This document shows positions 61,235 through 64,000 of a stretch of 64,000 nt of DNA, piece after piece (positions within the stretch are counted from its first letter, which is position 1; every line of letters starts with the position of its first letter). Below the pieces are notes generated by a model. The model was not told the origin of the DNA. It searched no databases and saw only the letters and a list, made by a program, of their open reading frames with translations. A program made the position numbers and the translations under genes. The DNA is from Salinicola acroporae (GTDB lineage Bacteria; Pseudomonadota; Gammaproteobacteria; Pseudomonadales; Halomonadaceae), in assembly GCF_003206615.1 (NCBI RefSeq), contig NZ_PZJW01000004.1:248001-312000 (forward strand). Direction: 5' to 3'.

Positions 61235-61969
61235 ATGAAATTTCACACGTCACTCATCGCGCTGGCCGTTGCCGCTTCCACCTTGTCACCATTGGCCATG
61301 GCCGCTCCCACCGAACAACCCAGGCCGCCTGCGCCCCACGAGGCACCCATGGCCCACGCCAACCCGCTCAAGGCGGCGGTGGTCGCCAGTTGGAACCTCG
61401 ACGAGGACAAGCTGGCCAGGCTGGCCCAGGCCGACAGCGATTTCCATGCCGGTCTCCAGCAACTGCTTGGCAACGATGACCAAGCAGCGCCCGAGCAGCG
61501 CCGTGCCGCCATGGAGTCACTCCTCCAGCAGCAGCGCGAGCAACTCACCGACGTGCTCAGCGATGAACAGCTGCACGCCTACCAGATGCTGGAGCGTCCC
61601 CGGCCTCCGATGATCCGTCACGGCGGACCGCGCCTGGATCCCGAGCAGATGACCGCACAACTCGAGCAGCGCTACGCCCCGCTGTTCGCGACCTGGAATC
61701 TCGATCAGGCACAGAGCGCCAAGGTGCTCAACGCCGAACGCACCTTCTTCGATGGCTTGCATCAGTTGAAGCGCCCCGACATGAGGGGCGACGGCGAATC
61801 GCAGGACGCGCGCGGAGCCCGGTTCAAGCAGTTGCTGGAGCAGCGCCACAGCGCGCTCTCCTCGGTGCTGGACGACGAGCAGGTCACGGCATTCGAAGCA
61901 CTGACCAAGCCGCCGCGTGGACCTCATCACGGCCCGCGACCGGACGGCGAGGCGCCTGCGGCCGGCTGA
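61235..61969 (+). CDS. exported protein with two Spy/CpxP-like helical repeats
   Basis: 244 residues with a signal peptide cleaved after AMA (about residue 23). Two related helical units follow: about 43-115 (LKAAVVASWNLDEDKLARLAQADSDFHAGLQQLL ... QREQLTDVLSDEQLHAYQML) and about 147-222 (APLFATWNLDQAQSAKVLNAERTFFDGLHQL ... RHSALSSVLDDEQVTAFEAL). Each ends with an 'L(T/S)(D/S)VL(S/D)DEQ' turn like the LTxEQ of Spy/CpxP chaperones. Linkers and the tail are Pro/His/Arg-rich. Probably periplasmic; a chaperone or metal-linked stress role is a guess. Confidence 0.6.
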   Translation: MKFHTSLIALAVAASTLSPLAMAAPTEQPRPPAPHEAPMAHANPLKAAVVASWNLDEDKLARLAQADSDFHAGLQQLLGNDDQAAPEQRRAAMESLLQQQREQLTDVLSDEQLHAYQMLERPRPPMIRHGGPRLDPEQMTAQLEQRYAPLFATWNLDQAQSAKVLNAERTFFDGLHQLKRPDMRGDGESQDARGARFKQLLEQRHSALSSVLDDEQVTAFEALTKPPRGPHHGPRPDGEAPAAG

Positions 61970-61990
61970 TGCCGCCATCACGCCGATACC

Positions 61991-62014
61991 AGCCCTTCCT
62001 CGGAAGGGCTTTTT
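61991..62014 (+). terminator. terminator after the Spy-like gene
   Basis: AGCCCTTCC, two-base loop TC, GGAAGGGCT, then TTTT. Nine perfect pairs; with a real loop about eight form. It lies 21 bases after the stop. Confidence 0.85.
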
Positions 62015-62114
62015 CATGCTCGCGCCACATGGTTGCCTGACGTCCTCGACCACAGTTGTTAGTCTTTAGCCGAACCTGCATCGTCATTCACCCTCTGCGA
62101 TCGGAAACCGACCC

Positions 62115-62735
62115 ATGGAAGATCAATGGCTCGCCTGGGCCAAGCGGCTCTCGGCGCTGGCCGATACCGGGCTGCACTACTGCCGCGACAAGTTCGATCG
62201 CGAGCGCTATGAAGAAGTCGCCGAGATTTCGGCATCGATGATGTCGGCGCTGGGCGATATTCCCATCGGCCACGTGAATCTGGCGCTGGGCGAAGGCGAG
62301 GGTCATGTCACCCCCAAGATCGATGTGCGCGCGGCGATCATCGACGACGGCAGGATTCTGCTGGTCAGGGAGAAGATGGACGGACGCTGGACGATGCCCG
62401 GCGGCTACGCCGAGATCGGGCTCTCGGCTGCCGAGAACACGATCAAGGAGGTGTGGGAAGAGGCTGGTGTCAGGGTCGAAGCCAAGCGGCTCTACGCCAT
62501 CCGCCACAAGGCGAAGCACGCTTATCCCGCCGACGTGCTCGATTTCTACAAGCTGTTCTTCCTCTGTGAGCGGCTCGATGGTGCCCCGCTGGACCCTGGG
62601 CATGAAGTGCACGACGCCGCCTACTTCTCGCCCACGGCGCTGCCGCCGCTCTCCGAGCCACGCGTCATCGCCCGGGACATCGAGGATGCGTTCGCCTTCC
62701 ATGCCCAGCCGCAGCGGCCGGCGCTGATCGACTAG
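62115..62735 (+). CDS. NUDIX hydrolase with N-terminal helical domain
   Basis: 206 residues. An N-terminal helical domain of about 65 residues (EDQWLAWAKRLSALADTGLHYCRDKFDRERYEEV) precedes the Nudix fold, as in ADP-ribose pyrophosphatase-like relatives. The Nudix box reads GGYAEIGLSAAENTIKEVWEEAGV: compared with the strict pattern the first Glu is Leu and the Arg is Lys, while the metal-binding E-x-x-E-E is kept; I recall the same GGWADVG-S form in this subfamily. It likely hydrolyses a nucleoside diphosphate derivative. Confidence 0.85.
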   Translation: MEDQWLAWAKRLSALADTGLHYCRDKFDRERYEEVAEISASMMSALGDIPIGHVNLALGEGEGHVTPKIDVRAAIIDDGRILLVREKMDGRWTMPGGYAEIGLSAAENTIKEVWEEAGVRVEAKRLYAIRHKAKHAYPADVLDFYKLFFLCERLDGAPLDPGHEVHDAAYFSPTALPPLSEPRVIARDIEDAFAFHAQPQRPALID

Positions 62736-63022
62736 GTCATGTCAGACAAGTACTGCGCTCCGCCGTGCGGGGTTAAAAACGGGTTCACTGAATAACGCTC
62801 AGAACGTCCGCAGGGCGAGTGGAGCGGACAACATGCTCATTGCCATCGCGTAAACGGGAGCGCCAGCCCGGGCCGCCTTTGACTCGCGACATCCTTGTCG
62901 CTCGCATTTCGTGCAGCGACGCTGTCCAGGTCGTCAATCCTGACGATTTGTCGCCAAGTGGCGCCTGGTCCGGGCTTCGCTCGTCGACTTTTCAGACAAC
63001 ATCCAGGGTAGGGTCGCGGCGC
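62736..63022. other. intergenic region without recognised gene
   Basis: About 290 bases between the Nudix gene and the convergent chemoreceptor gene. No terminator hairpin with a T-run, tRNA or credible ORF was found. Short reading frames on both strands resemble no family I recognise; a decayed gene or dispersed repeat cannot be excluded. Confidence 0.4.
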
Positions 63023-64000
63023 CTAGAACGCTTCCCACTCGGCGGTTTCCGACTCGCGGCGGCGGGGCGGCTGGGCGTCTGCAGGCCTGGTGCTCACCGC
63101 CGGCAGCGGGGCGGCCTGCGGGCGCCGCGGGCTGGTCGCGGTGCGAGTATCGAGGCGGAATACCGCAACCACCGACTGCAGCTCGTTGGCTTCCTCCTCC
63201 AGCGCCCGCGCGGCGTTGGCGGCCTGCTGCACCAGCGCGGCGTTCTGCTGGGTGACCTGATCCATCTGGGTCACCGCCTGATTGACCTGGGTGATGCCGT
63301 GGTTCTGCTCCTCCGAAGCCGCGGCGATCTCGTGCATGATCTCGCTGACCCGGGCGATCGATGTGACGATGTCGTTCATCGTGGTACCGGCCTTGTCGGC
63401 CAGGGCGGCGCCGCTCTCGACCCGCTCGGCGGAGCGCTGGATCAGGTCGCGGATCGCCTTGGCCGCATCGGCCGAACGCCTGGCCAGTGTCTGCACCTCG
63501 TTGGCGACCACGGCGAAGCCGCGGCCCTGCTCGCCGGCGCGGGCCGCCTCCACCGAGGCGTTGAGGGCGAGGATATTGGTCTGGAACGCTACCGCGTCGA
63601 TGGCGTCGAGCAGCGCCACCGCCTGGCGCGAGTTCTCGCTGATCTCGTGCATCGTGCTTACCACGCCACCGACCACCTCGCCACCGCGGTGCGCCACACC
63701 GGTGGCCTCGCTCGCCAGCTGGCTCGCCTGGACCGCATTGTCGGCGTTCTGGCGCACGGTCGAGGTCAGCTGCTCCATGCTCGCGGCCGTCTCTTCCAGC
63801 GATGCTGCCTGCTGTTCGGTGCGCGAGGAGAGGTCGGTGTTGCCTTGGGCGATGCCGCTGGCGCCGTCGAGCACGTTGTCGCAGGCGCTGCGCACGTTGC
63901 CGACGGTGCGTGAGAGATGGCTCTGGGTCTGCGCCATGGCCGCGAACAGTCGCCCGATCTCGTTGTTGCCGCGGCGCTCCACCGGCACCGACAGATCGCC
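63023..64000 (-). CDS. methyl-accepting chemotaxis protein, 5' part outside window
   Basis: Open from the window edge (position 64000) leftward to the stop at 63023, about 325 residues of the C-terminal part. The visible start, [22 protein letters not shown], is the end of a HAMP domain; the ligand-binding and membrane segments lie outside. The long coiled-coil signalling domain contains the hairpin tip [23 protein letters not shown] that binds CheA and CheW, and methylation-helix Glu/Gln patterns ([21 protein letters not shown]). The last five residues, EWEAF, resemble the NWETF tail that tethers CheR and CheB in Tsr/Tar, on a Pro/Arg-rich flexible linker. Confidence 0.95.
   Translation of the reverse strand, partial: GDLSVPVERRGNNEIGRLFAAMAQTQSHLSRTVGNVRSACDNVLDGASGIAQGNTDLSSRTEQQAASLEETAASMEQLTSTVRQNADNAVQASQLASEATGVAHRGGEVVGGVVSTMHEISENSRQAVALLDAIDAVAFQTNILALNASVEAARAGEQGRGFAVVANEVQTLARRSADAAKAIRDLIQRSAERVESGAALADKAGTTMNDIVTSIARVSEIMHEIAAASEEQNHGITQVNQAVTQMDQVTQQNAALVQQAANAARALEEEANELQSVVAVFRLDTRTATSPRRPQAAPLPAVSTRPADAQPPRRRESETAEWEAF

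Overview
The window is a chromosomal stretch of a high-GC, probably halophilic gammaproteobacterium. Gene order (dapB-carA-carB-greA; rlmE-ftsH-folP-glmM-tpiA-secG-tRNA-Leu-tRNA-fMet-rimP-nusA-infB-rbfA-truB-rpsO) and protein sequences fit the Halomonadaceae (Halomonas, Salinicola, Kushneria type). A choline-sulfatase gene and a CTTCCAG heptamer array of a kind I associate with that family agree with this. The genus is an inference; no 16S gene is present. I see no prophage, insertion sequence or CRISPR array.

Layout. 1-6.4 kb: a truncated OFA-type MFS transporter, a phytase-like lipoprotein, an EamA exporter and a three-gene ABC importer for iron-siderophore or a related metal chelate, with a possible Fur box. 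6.5-26.8 kb: a housekeeping block for lysine/cell-wall precursor synthesis, carbamoyl phosphate, ribosome and rRNA maturation, FtsH proteolysis, folate, glycolysis, Sec export and translation initiation. It contains an attenuator-like carA leader with a 30-codon ORF running through a terminator, a very good sigma32-type promoter before ftsH, and a strong sigma70 promoter before the initiator tRNA. 26.8-32.2 kb: rpsO is followed by a terminator and then by an accessory group (diketogulonate-reductase-like enzyme, ethanolamine ammonia-lyase EutBC, choline-sulfatase) instead of the usual pnp. 32.4-38.6 kb: ABC-F protein YbiT, a cysteine hydrolase, an exported arylsulfotransferase-like protein, HemY-type protoporphyrinogen oxidase and a HAD phosphatase.

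38.7-53.4 kb is a catabolic and transport region. A GntR regulator, an AtoE-like carboxylate transporter and a CocE/NonD hydrolase lie on one strand below a candidate palindromic operator. Next come a GhrA-like reductase and a divergent LysR. An apparent operon follows: TRAP transporter (dctPQM), RraA-like aldolase and a gamma-glutamyltransferase lacking an export signal. Then come a serine-hydrolase-fold protein with an altered SxxK motif, and a TDT-family transporter divergent from a LysR gene with a perfect 16-bp inverted repeat between them.

53.5-64 kb: a DUF2501 protein, a UbiH-family hydroxylase resembling UbiM, short-form 6-phosphogluconate dehydrogenase, the nrdHIEF class Ib ribonucleotide reductase operon behind tandem candidate NrdR boxes, a duplicated Spy-like periplasmic protein, a Nudix hydrolase and the 3' part of a chemoreceptor gene.

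The least explained and most testable signals are the carA leader, the TRAP-RraA-GGT operon, the LysR/TDT palindrome and the CocE-AtoE-GntR unit. All assignments come from reading motifs and remembered family sequences; no database search was run.
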